A stretch of 64,000 nucleotides of DNA, from positions 1,116,001 through 1,180,000 of the forward strand of contig JANFNE010000005.1 in assembly GCA_024867545.1 (NCBI GenBank), in the 5' to 3' direction. The stretch comes from Phytopythium helicoides. Taxonomy: Eukaryota > Oomycota > Peronosporomycetes > Pythiales > Pythiaceae. This document shows, piece after piece, positions 34,485 to 44,602 of this stretch. Positions within the stretch are counted from its first letter, which is position 1. Every line of letters starts with the position of its first letter. The notes under the pieces are model-generated. The model did no database searches. It was not told the origin of the DNA and saw nothing but the letters and a program-made list of their open reading frames with translations. The position numbers and the translations under genes were made by a program.

Positions 34485-36243
34485 ATGGAGGCCGCGGCCC
34501 CGCCTGTCGCTGCGGCGCCGCCGCCGCTCTCGGCGGCTGCCGCGCCCACGCGCGCCGCGCTGGTGATCGGTGCGCGCACGTGTACCATATATACTCGAGC
34601 GGGTGGTGCGGCTGACTGCAGCTCTGGAGCGCAGATGGGGCGTACGCGACGATTGGAGCTCGCCAGCAGGTACCTCCAAGCGCAGCGCGGCTTCTTGATG
34701 ATGAACTGCAGACTTACCAGTCGTGCCTGGTCGCGACTGCGCTGCAGGAGGGCAAGAGGCTGGACTATATAAAGCTGCGCGCTGTGCTCGAAGAGCTCAA
34801 CGCGACGCCTTTCCGAGGCACGACTCGGAGCGAGCCGGCTGGAGTGGTTGGTTGCAAGGACTTACCCTCCCATGTGCTGCAGACTGCTGGCTATTTGATC
34901 AGGAGCCGGTATCTCACCGATACCAAGGCATGGCACAATACTACAACCGTCTTAAGCTCGCCCCGCCACATGGCCCTCAGGCACGATATGCGAAAGAGCT
35001 TCCTGCCTTGACAAGAGCAGCATCGCTAACCACTTCTTTGTTATTTTATTGCGTGCTTGGTCTCCGCTTGCAGTTCCAGGTCATGTTGTACCCAATGAAA
35101 AAGTACTGGTGCCACTGCAAATGCGGCAACACCTTTTACCAAAACGTTCAGAAGGGCGTCGACAACGGGTAGGAACGAGTTTCTGGAGGAATGTTGTTGC
35201 TGAGGCTGATTGTTGACACGCTTCTCCATTGGTCGTATGCATGCGGAGCAGCATTGCCACAAAGATGCTGTCACTGGCATACGGAAATGTTGGATGCATC
35301 GGCTTCGTAATTAACCGACTTTGTCGCCGCCAACTAACCTTTTGAATGCGGTGATGGCTCAGGTTTGCGACAGGTTTATATTGCTGGCAGGTGCGTGCAC
35401 AGGGTCCTTGCTTCGTGTGCTTGTGCAGTTTACCGCGGAAGTTGCGAGTTTTTTTTTTGCTGATCATTTCTTTTGCAGGAGACGGAGACTTTTACGACTC
35501 TCTGAACCTTATTCGCAATGTGCTCCAAAAGGACCTGTGGGTTGTTGGTGCGTTGATGTATACTGTATTCAATTGGCATTATTTTCTCCACATCTTCGCT
35601 TACAGGCTACTTCAAATCGATGACAGGTTTCCGCAGCTCGGTATCAGCTGACCTCCAGCAGGTCGCTTCTCGGGTAATATGGCTCGAAGAGATTTGGCCG
35701 CAGGTTGGAGTGGATCCGACACCTCGCGAGGAGCGAATCGATGTCCAAGCTGAACGCCCTCGTGATCGGTCTCGTGATCGCGACCGACGAGGCGATCGCC
35801 AGGTGACTGTGTCTCAAGATGCCAACCACCAAAAGCAGTCGACGTCGAGCCGAAGCTCCAATCGTGACCGCCGAAATGGCGCTTCAGGCGAGCCGAAAGC
35901 TCCTGAAAAGAGCAGCAGTGCTGATGTGGCCGAAAAACCAGTTCAAGATGGCACGGTCCTATCTGGTCCAGTTGACGCTTGGTCGGCTGCGGGGTCACTA
36001 ATAGCTCCTGCAGCAAACACCACATCCAGCCGAATTCGAAAACCTCGCAAGCGCTCGAGAGGGCAGAAGCGCAAACGAGAAAGTAGGTTTCCAGACTGGT
36101 ACGTCCTTGGATTTCCCATCGTTGAGCTGACAAAAAAAAAAAAAAAATGCTTTACAGCCAACAACTCATCTACAGACGACGAGTTCGACGACGACAAGCC
36201 TAGCAGTGGTTCGTACTCCAGCGTCAAGTCTCACAACGGTTGA
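34485..36243 (+). CDS. NYN-domain (LabA/PIN-like) putative ribonuclease
   Basis: Multi-exon gene. The splice chain is inferred: 34485-34569, then 34635 onward, with junctions near 34850-34895, 34981-35074, 35171, 35287-35361, 35390, 35536 and 35605, the last long exon reaching about 36083. The assembled protein has a NYN domain of the LabA type: ALVIDGAYATIGA (first Asp), LVATALQEGKRLDYIKL, VQKGVD then IATKMLSLAYGN, FILLAGDGDFYDSL (central acidic GDGDF), and VVGYFKSMTGFRSSVSADL. NYN domains are metal-dependent RNases related to PIN. The first motif has Tyr where many members have Asn. A CHCKCGNTF pair may bind metal. The C-terminal part is Arg/Ser-rich and basic (RDRSRDRDRRGDR; RKPRKRSRGQKRKR), consistent with RNA binding or nuclear location. 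Frame after the last intron is ambiguous, with stop at 36243 or 36451. Confidence 0.65.
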
Positions 36244-36493
36244 ATCTAATGCTACGGTCGTGCTGATGTTCCCAGAACCGAAGCGAACGGCCACTTCTAC
36301 AACTCTTGCGACCGATAAACCTCCGCTGCTGTTTACCTTGTCGGATATCAGTTCGGAAGAAGATATGCCCTTGCCGATCCGATCCACGACCACTGAAGGC
36401 GTGACTGCATCAACGGCAATCAATCTTGCCGACTCAGAGAGCGACGGCTAGCTGGATCTTTCGAGATGTGCAGCTGTCTAGTTTAGTAACGTC

Positions 36494-37420
36494 CTATGCC
36501 AGCGGGATCTCGAAATGCTTGTTGCCGATGACCGCTTGCACCTTGGTGACAGCAATCCCCCGTGCCAGCAGAGTTGCTCTGGAGTTCAATTGGACTAATT
36601 GGTCGGGCGAGAGCTGATCGAGTGCTTCGCCTGGTGTGGACGCGATGCTGACATGGGGGATTGGGTCCTGTTGCGAAGAGTGCAAGCACACGGTCATCGT
36701 CAGCAAGCAATTCGAGGTGGCCCCGTGTAAAAATTCCGCAATGAAATCCCGCACAGCTCCATGACCTTGCTACCCACCTGATAGTATGGTGTCAGCTTAA
36801 AAAGTGTCATGCATCGGTCGACACACTTTAGCGTCTGCACGCATCCAGCACGCCCGTGCTCAATACGGAGCGCCAAAAACGAGCGCGTCCGCTCGTCATT
36901 GACGAGCACCAGCGGCTCGCCTAACTGGACCTGGAAGCTACACTGCAATTGTCAGATATGTAAGCGGTTGCTCCCAGAAAGACAGAACGCTTTACCGCTT
37001 GCGCCACTTGAGAGCAGAGCGCAGCGCGTCCACGAACGGGTCGATCTGGTCGAACGTGAGCACGAACGGCCGTGACAAGCTCAGGTGGAGCTCTCCGTCC
37101 TCCTCTTCAGCGAGCGGAACGACCGTCACCTCTTCTCCAACAAGCTCTTGAGCGCCGCCAATGATTGCATTGACATGATGCCGAAACATGCCGTCTAGCT
37201 GGATACTGATGCGGACGTGGCTTGGCCACTGGCCATCGACGTGCGGGAACGCGCGCTTCCACTGCGGCCGGGGTGCCGCATCCACGCGCTTGCGCTTCGC
37301 TCCGACGCTGCTACCAGGGGCTGTGGAGTGATGCATAGACGCCTCTTCATCGCTGTCGGAGCCGCTCGACTCGCCGGAAGCGGGCGAAGAGCTCCCGTAC
37401 GCCGCCGTGATCGCGTCCAT
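36494..37420 (-). CDS. USB1: U6 snRNA 3'-5' exonuclease/phosphodiesterase USB1 (Mpn1)
   Basis: Three exons (37420-36996, 36937-36778, 36667-36494) in phase, 252 residues, close to human USB1 (265). USB1 is a nuclear 2H-phosphodiesterase that trims the oligo-U tail of U6 snRNA and leaves a protective end. Both catalytic HxS motifs are visible: ELHLSLSRP in exon 1 and IPHVSIAS at the start of exon 3. Other family features are WPSHVRI, FDQIDPFVDALRSAL, a RSFLALRI strand and FKLTPYYQ before the second motif. The N-terminus MDAITAAYGSSS with an acidic Ser-rich stretch and a KRKR basic patch agrees with nuclear location. It lies head to tail with NSE3 on the same strand (168 bp). Confidence 0.93.
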
Positions 37421-37587
37421 TCTGTGCGTCAACGAAAACCGCTTGAGTGACACTCCGATATCTATAACAAGAAACGAAGCCAAAGGTGTATTGTGCGATT
37501 CAATCAAGAAAGCCGACGATGTTCGCGATTCGGAGGGCGACTGCAGGAGCTAGCAGATGCACTGTCCTTCCCAACTGTAGAGCTCAC

Positions 37588-38986
37588 CTACTTATCCTCT
37601 GCGATGATTTCGTCGAGTTGCATTTCGGTTGGCGGTCGGCCAGTGATCACCTAGAAACGAGCCTGTCAGAATAAGTAGCCAAGGAATCACAGCTCACACA
37701 CAACACACACCTTGCACACAAAGTTGAGGATCTGCGGCTTGCCCACCTCCTTTAAAGTTCGTGCGCCATATGTGTAGAACTTGACCTTCTTCAAATCATT
37801 GTCGAGCTCGGAGGTAGCATGCAGGTATCTGAACATGCAATCGGTATCGTCAGGAGCAAACGTTGCCGCGTCATTCATCGCAACAACGTACAGCTGCGTC
37901 TCAAAAGACTTCATCAACTGGGACACGTCTCCAAGCTGTGGGTGCTCGCGATTTTCTTTCACGCGCGGGTCCACGAGAGCCAACTGCTTCCACAAGTCAG
38001 CTAATACAGCAGTGCCCACGGATTGGTAAGTAAGAGCGGACCGCACGCAGATTCGAATGCCATGTCAGAACAAACGTACGCTCCGAAAGGCGGCGTCCAT
38101 GTGCGCACCACAGGAGCCCCAGGACCATCATGAGAAATCCGCGTGCCTGAGTCTTGCCGTTCTTGTTGACTAGTTGCCAGTGCTCTTGGGACGTTGTCGC
38201 GTTGATCACCAGGTACACCTCCTTGGCAGTGGAATCCTCCACTGGGACAACTAGGTAACCAAACACCTTTTCAAGCTGCTTTTTGGCACGGTGGAAGAAG
38301 TACCTGACCAGCAGACATGTGAGAAGGGCGTGTTGGGTCTCCTGCAGGGGCTCATATCCACTGACCTCGAGACGTTCTTATAGGTGGGATAGACGTCTTT
38401 GCTGATGTCGGCGAACTTGATCGGTAGTTTGAGGCTGCCTTTGTACAGCAGATAGCGGACGAGCTGTGCCGTTAGGTCCTCCACCGCCTAGATCGCCAAA
38501 GCAAGCCGAAGTTAGTCGAAACCTACCACATTGGCCCTCCATTGAGCGCACACCGCGTACCTTGTCAGACAGCTGTGCGATCTTGGCTGGGACACTCGGC
38601 GCTTTCTCCTTAGCAGCCTCTCGATCCTCCCCATGCACGGGCTCGACCGCCTGGGTCATCTGCTGCGTCGCGTAGTCCGTCTGCGTAAAGTCCAGCGCGT
38701 CGTCGTCCTCATCCTCGTCCTCGTCTTCGAGCAGCTGGGCCGCGCCGTTGGTCTGCGTGGCGCCGAACGACTGCACCGGTGCCTCCGACTCGCTGACCGT
38801 CGAGCTGTCGCTGCCTTCGTCTTCGCTCTGGACGTGGCCTGCGGAACTCGCGATCACGGCGTCAGTTAGCAGGTCCACACAGCAGCGCCGCACAGCTCGG
38901 CAGAGCTGGACAGGCGGTCGGCGCGTACGCAGCTGGGAGCGCTTGCCACGGCGCGCGGGCGCTGCTTCGCGTCGGCGCTTCATCAT
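37588..38986 (-). CDS. NSMCE3: MAGE-domain protein, NSE3 subunit of SMC5/6
   Basis: Six exons inferred: 38986-38929, 38838-38561, 38487-38366, about 38304-38074, 38000-37711 and 37650-37588. The protein carries a MAGE homology domain: LVRYLLYKGSLKLPIKFADISKDV (helix-turn-helix start), RAKKQLEKVFGYLV, GFLMMVLGLLWCAHGRRLSE, then DLWKQLALVD. In single-copy non-animal genomes the MAGE protein is NSE3, the partner of NSE1 and NSE4 in the SMC5/6 DNA-repair complex. The N-terminus is basic then acidic (LLEDEDEDEDDDALDF). The first intron (38839-38928) is 90 nt, so it stays open if retained; a CTAAC branch site and GTACGC donor favour splicing. The end is EIIAEDK-stop. Exon 4 edges are approximate. 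Confidence 0.85.
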
Positions 38987-39427
38987 CGTCGATGGCCGTA
39001 GTTGTTAGAGGAAGGAGGTTACTCTGCCCATTGATTGGATGAAATAACACTGCACACCAAATGGTGATTGGCTGTATGATTTGACTACCAAGTAGTTCAT
39101 TTAGTTCCGTTTCTCTGAACATTATTTGACTATCTGGTAGATAATTATAGTTATAATTTAATGGCCTCTGATTCGCTTAAAACACAGATTTCCAGCCAAT
39201 CAGAGGCAAGAAAAACATAAATAAAATTAACTACCGGGTCGCCGAAATGGACGAAATGCAATACAGATATTGTCATATTTTGTTTTGCGTAGACTACGCT
39301 TTATGTCATTTTTTATGATTAGACAAAATATATACCAAAATGCACGCTGATTGGCTAAAATGGTATGAATACTTGCCGAAAAACGGATGAATTAAAAAGG
39401 ATAAAACCAATTCACGTAGTCGTGCTC
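38987..39427. promoter_or_regulatory. AT-rich upstream region with CCAAT cluster and palindromes
   Basis: AT-rich spacer upstream of NSE3. Four CCAAT-type boxes are seen: GATTGG at 39033, 39066 and 39349, and CCAAT at 39196. It also holds two GACTA-type palindromes at 39083-39096 and 39128-39141. The region from about 39140 to 39420 has low complexity. No coding sequence is supported. It could serve NSE3 or an unrecognised transcript to the right. Confidence 0.5.
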
Positions 39428-39437
39428 ACCATGGTGC

Positions 39438-39728
39438 TCACTGCTGCTTGTTGGTGTGGTGGTGGACGGCGGTGCCCCTGGATGTGCCGAGCGAGCGACA
39501 CGTGAGCATCTTGAGCCTCGCGCCCAGCAGTGCGCAGAGCTCGCAGACCGACGGGTCGCGCGCCACCGCGATCAGCACGAGAACGACGACCGGAAGCAGC
39601 ACGAGCGCGTACACGGTGGCGACGAACGCCCAGAACTCCTCGACGGACGAGACAGAAGCGTTGCGCTTGGCTCCAACTTTGGCCACAAAGCAGAGCTGCA
39701 CAGTAGCTGTCAGCGCGAGTCGATTCAT
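39438..39728 (-). CDS. Small hypothetical membrane protein
   Basis: Open frame of 96 residues from ATG 39728. Near residues 35-57 it has one strong hydrophobic helix (FVATVYALVLLPVVVLVLIAVA), a short N-terminal hydrophobic start, and a Cys-containing basic C-terminus. It is GC-rich in an AT-rich neighbourhood, which supports coding use. The opposite strand is also open, so strand choice rests on the helix and the internal ATG. No family is recognised and no intron is seen. It may be a short real gene or a chance frame. Confidence 0.35.
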   Translation of the reverse strand: MNRLALTATVQLCFVAKVGAKRNASVSSVEEFWAFVATVYALVLLPVVVLVLIAVARDPSVCELCALLGARLKMLTCRSLGTSRGTAVHHHTNKQQ

Positions 39729-40745
39729 GGTCGCCACGCTGGCTTGCAGGTTGGACTGTGCTGTGAGGGACGACCAGTGCGACCAGTCGAGCGGTTATTT
39801 TGACGATATTGATGGAGGCTTCCCAATGAAGGTGTAAACGTCGTATGCCTTGCCTTCAGGGGACTACCGATTCTCTCAAGGAGATCCCCGTCAGTGTGTA
39901 ACGTAGGGCTCGATGAAATCACAGAAGCCAACAATTGTGCTTGTACAACAGACTAGGGCATGCATGCTGATAGATGGGATCTACTTGATACAATGAGGTA
40001 GATTGTTTCAGCCGTTCCACTTGGCTTCATGCTTATGAAAAAAAACAAGCGCGTCATGCAGAGATATTCGCTTGCAGTTCACGTGCTAATGTCATAAGAT
40101 ACGACGTCGGGAACCAAGGTGTTAATTTGCTTGTTTTATTAGAGCGCATAGTTGGTTGGAGAATCCGTCACGTGCTACTCGTCTGCGATAGTAATGGGCA
40201 TCGCCAAGAGCAATGTGCCGCGTACTTGTTGTTGATCACACAAACCAAACTGGCATTTTACTTCTATTGGGATGTTATCTTCATTCGGTGGTGCATATGG
40301 CCATTGCTACGAATGAGAATACTCTTCTCCTCTTCGACGTGAAGAAGGCTAGCGGAAGATTCAGCAGTTGCACCGGGAAGATCGAGCGTTCTCGGCGCCA
40401 CTCAGTCACGATGAGGCCATGTTTCGTCCTTGAACAAGTGCACCGAACCTGCGATTGCCAACTGATGAATACTTCAAGTTCACACGTCACAACTTGGCTC
40501 GTCAATCGCAGCGCGACGACCGAAAGCAGCTTGATGACTGTCACGGTAACTCCTCGAAGGTTCGGCTCACGTGCCGCGTAAGGCTTGGAGAAAGCAAAGT
40601 CGAGACACCTTAGGTGCCGACATGCACATATAAACGATATTTCACACACCCGTCAAATGTTGGGACGACTCCGATTCGAAATGATCACAAGGACGCCTCG
40701 ACGCATGTATTTTCACGGACCGTTACGTGCCAATCACGCCTGGTT
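39729..40745. other. Intergenic, no supported gene
   Basis: About 1 kb. Overlapping open frames of 70-120 codons occur on both strands around 40127-40649, with no domain, repeat or splice pattern that I can support. The region from 40000 to 40340 is AT-rich, including a run of seven A at about 40038. It likely holds the 3' end of the DOPA-dioxygenase-like transcript. Confidence 0.4.
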
Positions 40746-41244
40746 TTACGGGGAGCTGCCGTTGTAGCCGAGCCCGAGCTCAGGGTACTGCGCCGGTGGC
40801 TCGATGAGGTCGTCGCGCAGCTTCTCGAGGTCGAGCACCCACGGCTGGCCGAGCCACGAAGCGTTGACGGTGTGGTCGTCGCGCTCGTAGCGCGTGAGCG
40901 GGTGCACGAGGATGCTGAGGTCGCCGCGATTCAGGGTAAACCACGAGTAGACCTTGGCGAATGACTCAATAGGGCACCCATGTCTCAAAGCTGCCGCTGA
41001 GGTGCGGCCCGACGGGTCCGCGGTTCATGGGCGGCGGCGAGCCCACAAGCCCCGGCACCTGCACGCTGGAGATACCATTGCAGACGGCCACGAACGTCGG
41101 GTCCCGCGCCACCTGCTCCACGAGCGCGTCGTGCAGCGCCTGCGCGGCCTTGACGCTGTTCTCGTTCTGCGCCAGCCAGTAGGTGTGCAGGTGCCACTCC
41201 TTGACGGGCTGCGCGGGCTCCTTGGACTTCGGCGGCTGCGCCAT
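40746..41244 (-). CDS. DOPA 4,5-dioxygenase-like protein (one frame break)
   Basis: Short protein of about 165 residues matching the DOPA_dioxygen family (extradiol-like ring-cleavage enzymes known from fungi and bacteria). Motifs in order are EWHLHTYW (metal-binding His pair), GPVGPHLSGSFETW, WFTLNRGDLSILVHPLTRYE, then DHTVNASWLGQPWVLDLEKL. In fungal enzymes of this family the reaction opens the ring of DOPA on the way to muscaflavin or betalamic acid. The substrate here is unknown and stress or aromatic metabolism is possible. The frame changes at a GGG run (40972-40974, CCC on the coding strand) between TWVP and ESFAKVYSW; one extra base explains it. The start ATG at 41244 gives MAQPPKSKE. 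It is single-exon and divergent from G-alpha. Confidence 0.75.
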
Positions 41245-41976
41245 GGCGGACAATCAGGAATGCGCGGCCGCTGCTCGGCGCCAGCGAGCAGCAGCAGGCC
41301 GCGGTGATGCGTCATCACGCGCGTGGGCCATGAGGTGGCGGCGCACAGCCGGCCCGTTGGTCGCTTTGCAGCAAATCCGCGCGCAGGCGCCCATCGCGGT
41401 GGATTGCGGACACCTCCCCTTCGATTGGCCTCCCGGTCGAGTCGCGCTCTGTGATTGGGGGAAAAATTGGCGCCGACGAGGGCAGCATGAGGCGATCGAG
41501 GAGATCATGGCGATGGAAACGGCGGACAGCTATTCGGGGGCTCCGCGCGCGCGGGCGCCTGATATAGCTCACCTAAGCGCCGTGAGGCTGCAGGCGACAG
41601 GTTGGCGCCTTCGAGCTCTTTTCTGCCCAGCTAGGAATCGAGGACGGGCGAATCGGAGCGAGGCTCGAGCGCCAAGCAGAGGGCGATGGCGTATTTTCGG
41701 GCTCGGCGACGTGCCGTTGCGGCGCGCAAAGGTTTCGCGGAGCTTCCGTGGCGCTATTTCGGTCGCCCAGCGGCGTCCCACATGCCGCGCATAGCACAGC
41801 AACAGACTCGCAGTGGGGTTTCATTTTTAAACTTCCGGCCGCTATATTGTCGCTGCTCGACCGCACCCGGTTGCTCGTTGCGTCGGTTCCTGCGGCACAG
41901 TCGACCACCCGCGCCGCCGCGCGTATCAGCAGCTCTCTGAGACTCCGGGTCGCCGCTGTAGGAGCTCCGTCGCGCC
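41245..41976. promoter_or_regulatory. Divergent promoter region, DOPA-dioxygenase-like/G-alpha
   Basis: A 732-bp spacer between divergent starts. Several CCAAT-type boxes lie in the middle: GATTGGCC near 41424, GATTGGGG near 41454 and AATTGG near 41466. Open frames here overlap on several strands, are compositionally biased and have no domain support. Confidence 0.4.
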
Positions 41977-43108
41977 ATGGGCCTGTGCGCGTCCAACATG
42001 TCAGAGGCCGACAAGGTCGCGTACGCAAAGTCGCGCGAGCTCGACGCCAAGAACGAGGAGGCGCACCGCGTCGAGCAGGAGAAGGTCAAGCTGCTGCTGC
42101 TCGGGGCAGGCGAGTCTGGCAAGAGCACGGTCTTTAAGCAGATGAAGGTGAGGAAAAGATCAGCAAGACTTTGCTGTGCCCGAATTTAATCACCTCGTCC
42201 TTGAGAACAGATTCTGTACGGCGCACCACTCACAGAGGAAGAGAAGCGGCACTCGACGCCAATCGTCTATAATAACATCATCACATCCATGAAGATCCTG
42301 ATCGAGCAGTGTCAAGAGCTCAAGCTCAAGGGCGAGGTGCAGAGTGTCCAGGACTTTGAAGACATCCGGACGATCAGCGATGAAGCCGAGGTTAATCCCG
42401 TCGTGGGTCAGAAAGATCAAGAACCTGTGGTCCGATCCAGGCATTGTCGCCACCTGGAACCGGCGCGCCGAGTTCCAGATCATTGAATCTGTCAAGTATT
42501 ACTTTTTGGACATTGACCGCATCATGCGCGACGACTACTCGGCAAATCAGCAGGATATGCTGTATGCGCGCGTCCGAACATCAGGCATTGTTGAAGAGCG
42601 ATACCAGATTGACGGCGCGACGTTCGTCATGTACGACGTCGGTGGCCAGCGAAACGAGCGAAAGAAGTGGATCCACTGCTTCGAAGATGTGACCGCAGTG
42701 ATCTTCGTGGCAGCGCTGAGCGAATACGACCAGTCGCTGTACGAGGACGCATCAACGAACCGAATGATTGAGGCGATCACGTTGTTTGATGAGATTGTGA
42801 ACAACAAGTTCTTCCTGAACTCGGCAATGATCCTGTTCCTCAACAAGAAAGACCTGTTTCAAGACAAGATCAAGAAAGTTGACCCGAAGACCGTCGAGGT
42901 GTTTAGCGATTTCCCTGGCGGCATCGGGGACTATGAGCTCGGTGTGCAATATTTCCTAGGCAAATTCCTCGAGATGAACCGTCAGCCCGAGAAGGAGATC
43001 TACCACCACGTGACGTGTGCCACCGACTCGCAAAACGTGCAGGTGGTGTTCAACGCGTGCAAAGATATCATTCTCAAGCAGAACATCAAGGGCTCCGGCT
43101 TCATGTAG
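41977..43108 (+). CDS. Heterotrimeric G-protein alpha subunit (one frame break)
   Basis: Two exons, 41977-42147 and 42211-43108, about 355 residues. It is the GTP-binding alpha subunit of a heterotrimeric G protein at the plasma membrane. All G-boxes are present: GAGESGKST (P-loop), a RVRTSGIVE switch I with the catalytic Arg, DVGGQR (switch II), NKKD and TCATDS. The N-terminus MGLCAS has Gly2 and a nearby Cys, suiting myristoylation and palmitoylation. The C-terminus is KGSGFM, without the pertussis-toxin Cys. The frame shifts in an AAA run at 42412-42414, between DEAEVNPVVGQ and KIKNLWSDPGI; removing one A restores the conserved LW-DPGI helix. In Phytophthora the single G-alpha controls zoospore motility and infection; that this is the same orthologue is inferred. 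Confidence 0.95.
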
Positions 43109-43735
43109 GCGTGGCAGGCTCGATGGAATGGAGGATATGACCAGGTGACGCAAGCGAGAGAGCAGGCATCCTGCAGCGAGTAGTCTAAGCTATTTTTCTT
43201 TGCCCTTATATTTTCATTTATCCTCGTGCCACGAGAGGCTACGCGATCTTCCAACTAGGAGTGTCAACGTAGGGCGAGGTGAGCAACACGATCCACATGA
43301 GCTCCAGCCCCACTTAATGGATCCATTCCACGATGCCAACATCCTCTGACCTTCAAAACTCCCACAGCTATCACGTACTGGGCCTCGGAATGTTAATACA
43401 AGCAAAATGAGCAACACAGATGAGATGTGGTAGGTATGGAGAGGATCGTGAAAACCCCTTGTTCAGACGAAATCCCAAGGGATCCCTCGATCCCCATTCT
43501 CGCTATTGGCGCGCAAGCCGCGGGCGCGACTCCACCAAAGGGAGACGCACCACAACGAGGGCAGCGCGCCATTATTCAAGACGCACGTGCAAGCTCCAGA
43601 CAGCAGAGCATCCACAACACATAAAAGAGAGAGAGACCTTCGGCGAGTTGCTTGGCGGCGAAGATTTCTGAATGGTTTGCCAGGGCGAGCAGTCCATCCA
43701 TCAGCGCCGCATCAAGCCCTTTCCCTAATAGATAC
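43109..43735. other. Intergenic
   Basis: 3' flank of G-alpha and upstream part of the H2B promoter. A 65-codon frame on the minus strand (43576-43773) starts with TTG, has no family and overlaps the CCAAT boxes, so I do not call it a gene. Nothing else is supported. Confidence 0.35.
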
Positions 43736-43983
43736 TGAGCCAATGAAATCCGCGTATTTGATGATTCCGCCAATCATAGAGTGATATTTGCATTCCGCCA
43801 ATCAGCGTTATCCGTGCGAGGCGTGGCGGAAAACTGGATCCCTAGCCCTTATAACCCCGCCTCTCTTGCCGAAAGTATGGTTCATGAGCCAAGGATGGAC
43901 GATGGCGGGTTGGAGACCCTTCAAACGCCTCATTCCTCGATTTGCGAGTTACCAACCAGCTTTCCACAGCAGCAACAGAAACA
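43736..43983 (+). promoter_or_regulatory. Histone H2B promoter with octamer, CCAAT boxes and TATA-like site
   Basis: Upstream of H2B there are three CCAAT-type boxes (43740, 43770 and 43798). An exact octamer ATTTGCAT at 43786-43793 lies between the second and third, and a TATAA sequence occurs at 43850. The octamer is the classic element of animal H2B promoters. About 130 bp of leader separates the TATA-like site from the ATG. Confidence 0.6.
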
Positions 43984-44340
43984 ATGGCCAAGACCCCGAG
44001 CAAGAAGGCCGCCAAGAGCGTCGCCAAGGCCGCCGGCAAGGGCAAGGGCAAGGGCAAGAAGCGCGTCGAGTCGTACTCGACGTACATCTACAAGGTGCTG
44101 CGCCAGGTGCATCCCGAGACGGGCATCAGTAAGCGCGGCATGTCGATCATGAACTCGTTCATCAACGACATTTTCGAGCGCATCGCGTCGGAGGCCGGCA
44201 AGCTGTCTCGCTACAACAAGAAGTCGACGCTGTCGTCGCGCGAGATCCAGACGGCTGTGCGCCTCATGCTCCCTGGTGAGCTCGCCAAGCACGCCGTGTC
44301 GGAGGGCACGAAGGCCGTGACCAAGTACACGGCCGCTTAA
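43984..44340 (+). CDS. Histone H2B
   Basis: Intronless, 118 residues. It forms the H2A-H2B dimer of the nucleosome. The N-terminal tail is Lys/Ala-rich ([26 protein letters not shown]). The histone fold is typical: [44 protein letters not shown] and [30 protein letters not shown], ending in TAA. The conserved C-terminal Lys for ubiquitination is in AVTKYT. Lack of introns fits replication-dependent histone genes. A divergent H2A partner is not seen within the upstream 800 bp. Confidence 0.99.
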   Translation: MAKTPSKKAAKSVAKAAGKGKGKGKKRVESYSTYIYKVLRQVHPETGISKRGMSIMNSFINDIFERIASEAGKLSRYNKKSTLSSREIQTAVRLMLPGELAKHAVSEGTKAVTKYTAA

Positions 44341-44602
44341 GTCGATTGCGACGGAGGCGTGTTCTCTTCATCGTGGTCTGTGACTATGCGCTTGGCGCTT
44401 GTTGCAGCCGCGTATTCTACTCTTTGGTGTTTTTCAACACCACCCTTCTGCTCAAGTTGGATATCACATCCTTGATTTCATTTGTAAAAGATGTTTAATT
44501 GTAGCGTAGCTCGCAAGGCGCTGAATGTCTTGTAGACATTGGCCACAGGCGAAGGGACGATTTTCACGTCGCTGCAGGTCTGTGTAGGATTACAAGAGTC
44601 TA

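Noticed and set aside
43576..43773. 65-codon minus-strand frame upstream of H2B
   Set aside because: It has no ATG at its start, no family, and overlaps the CCAAT and octamer promoter elements.
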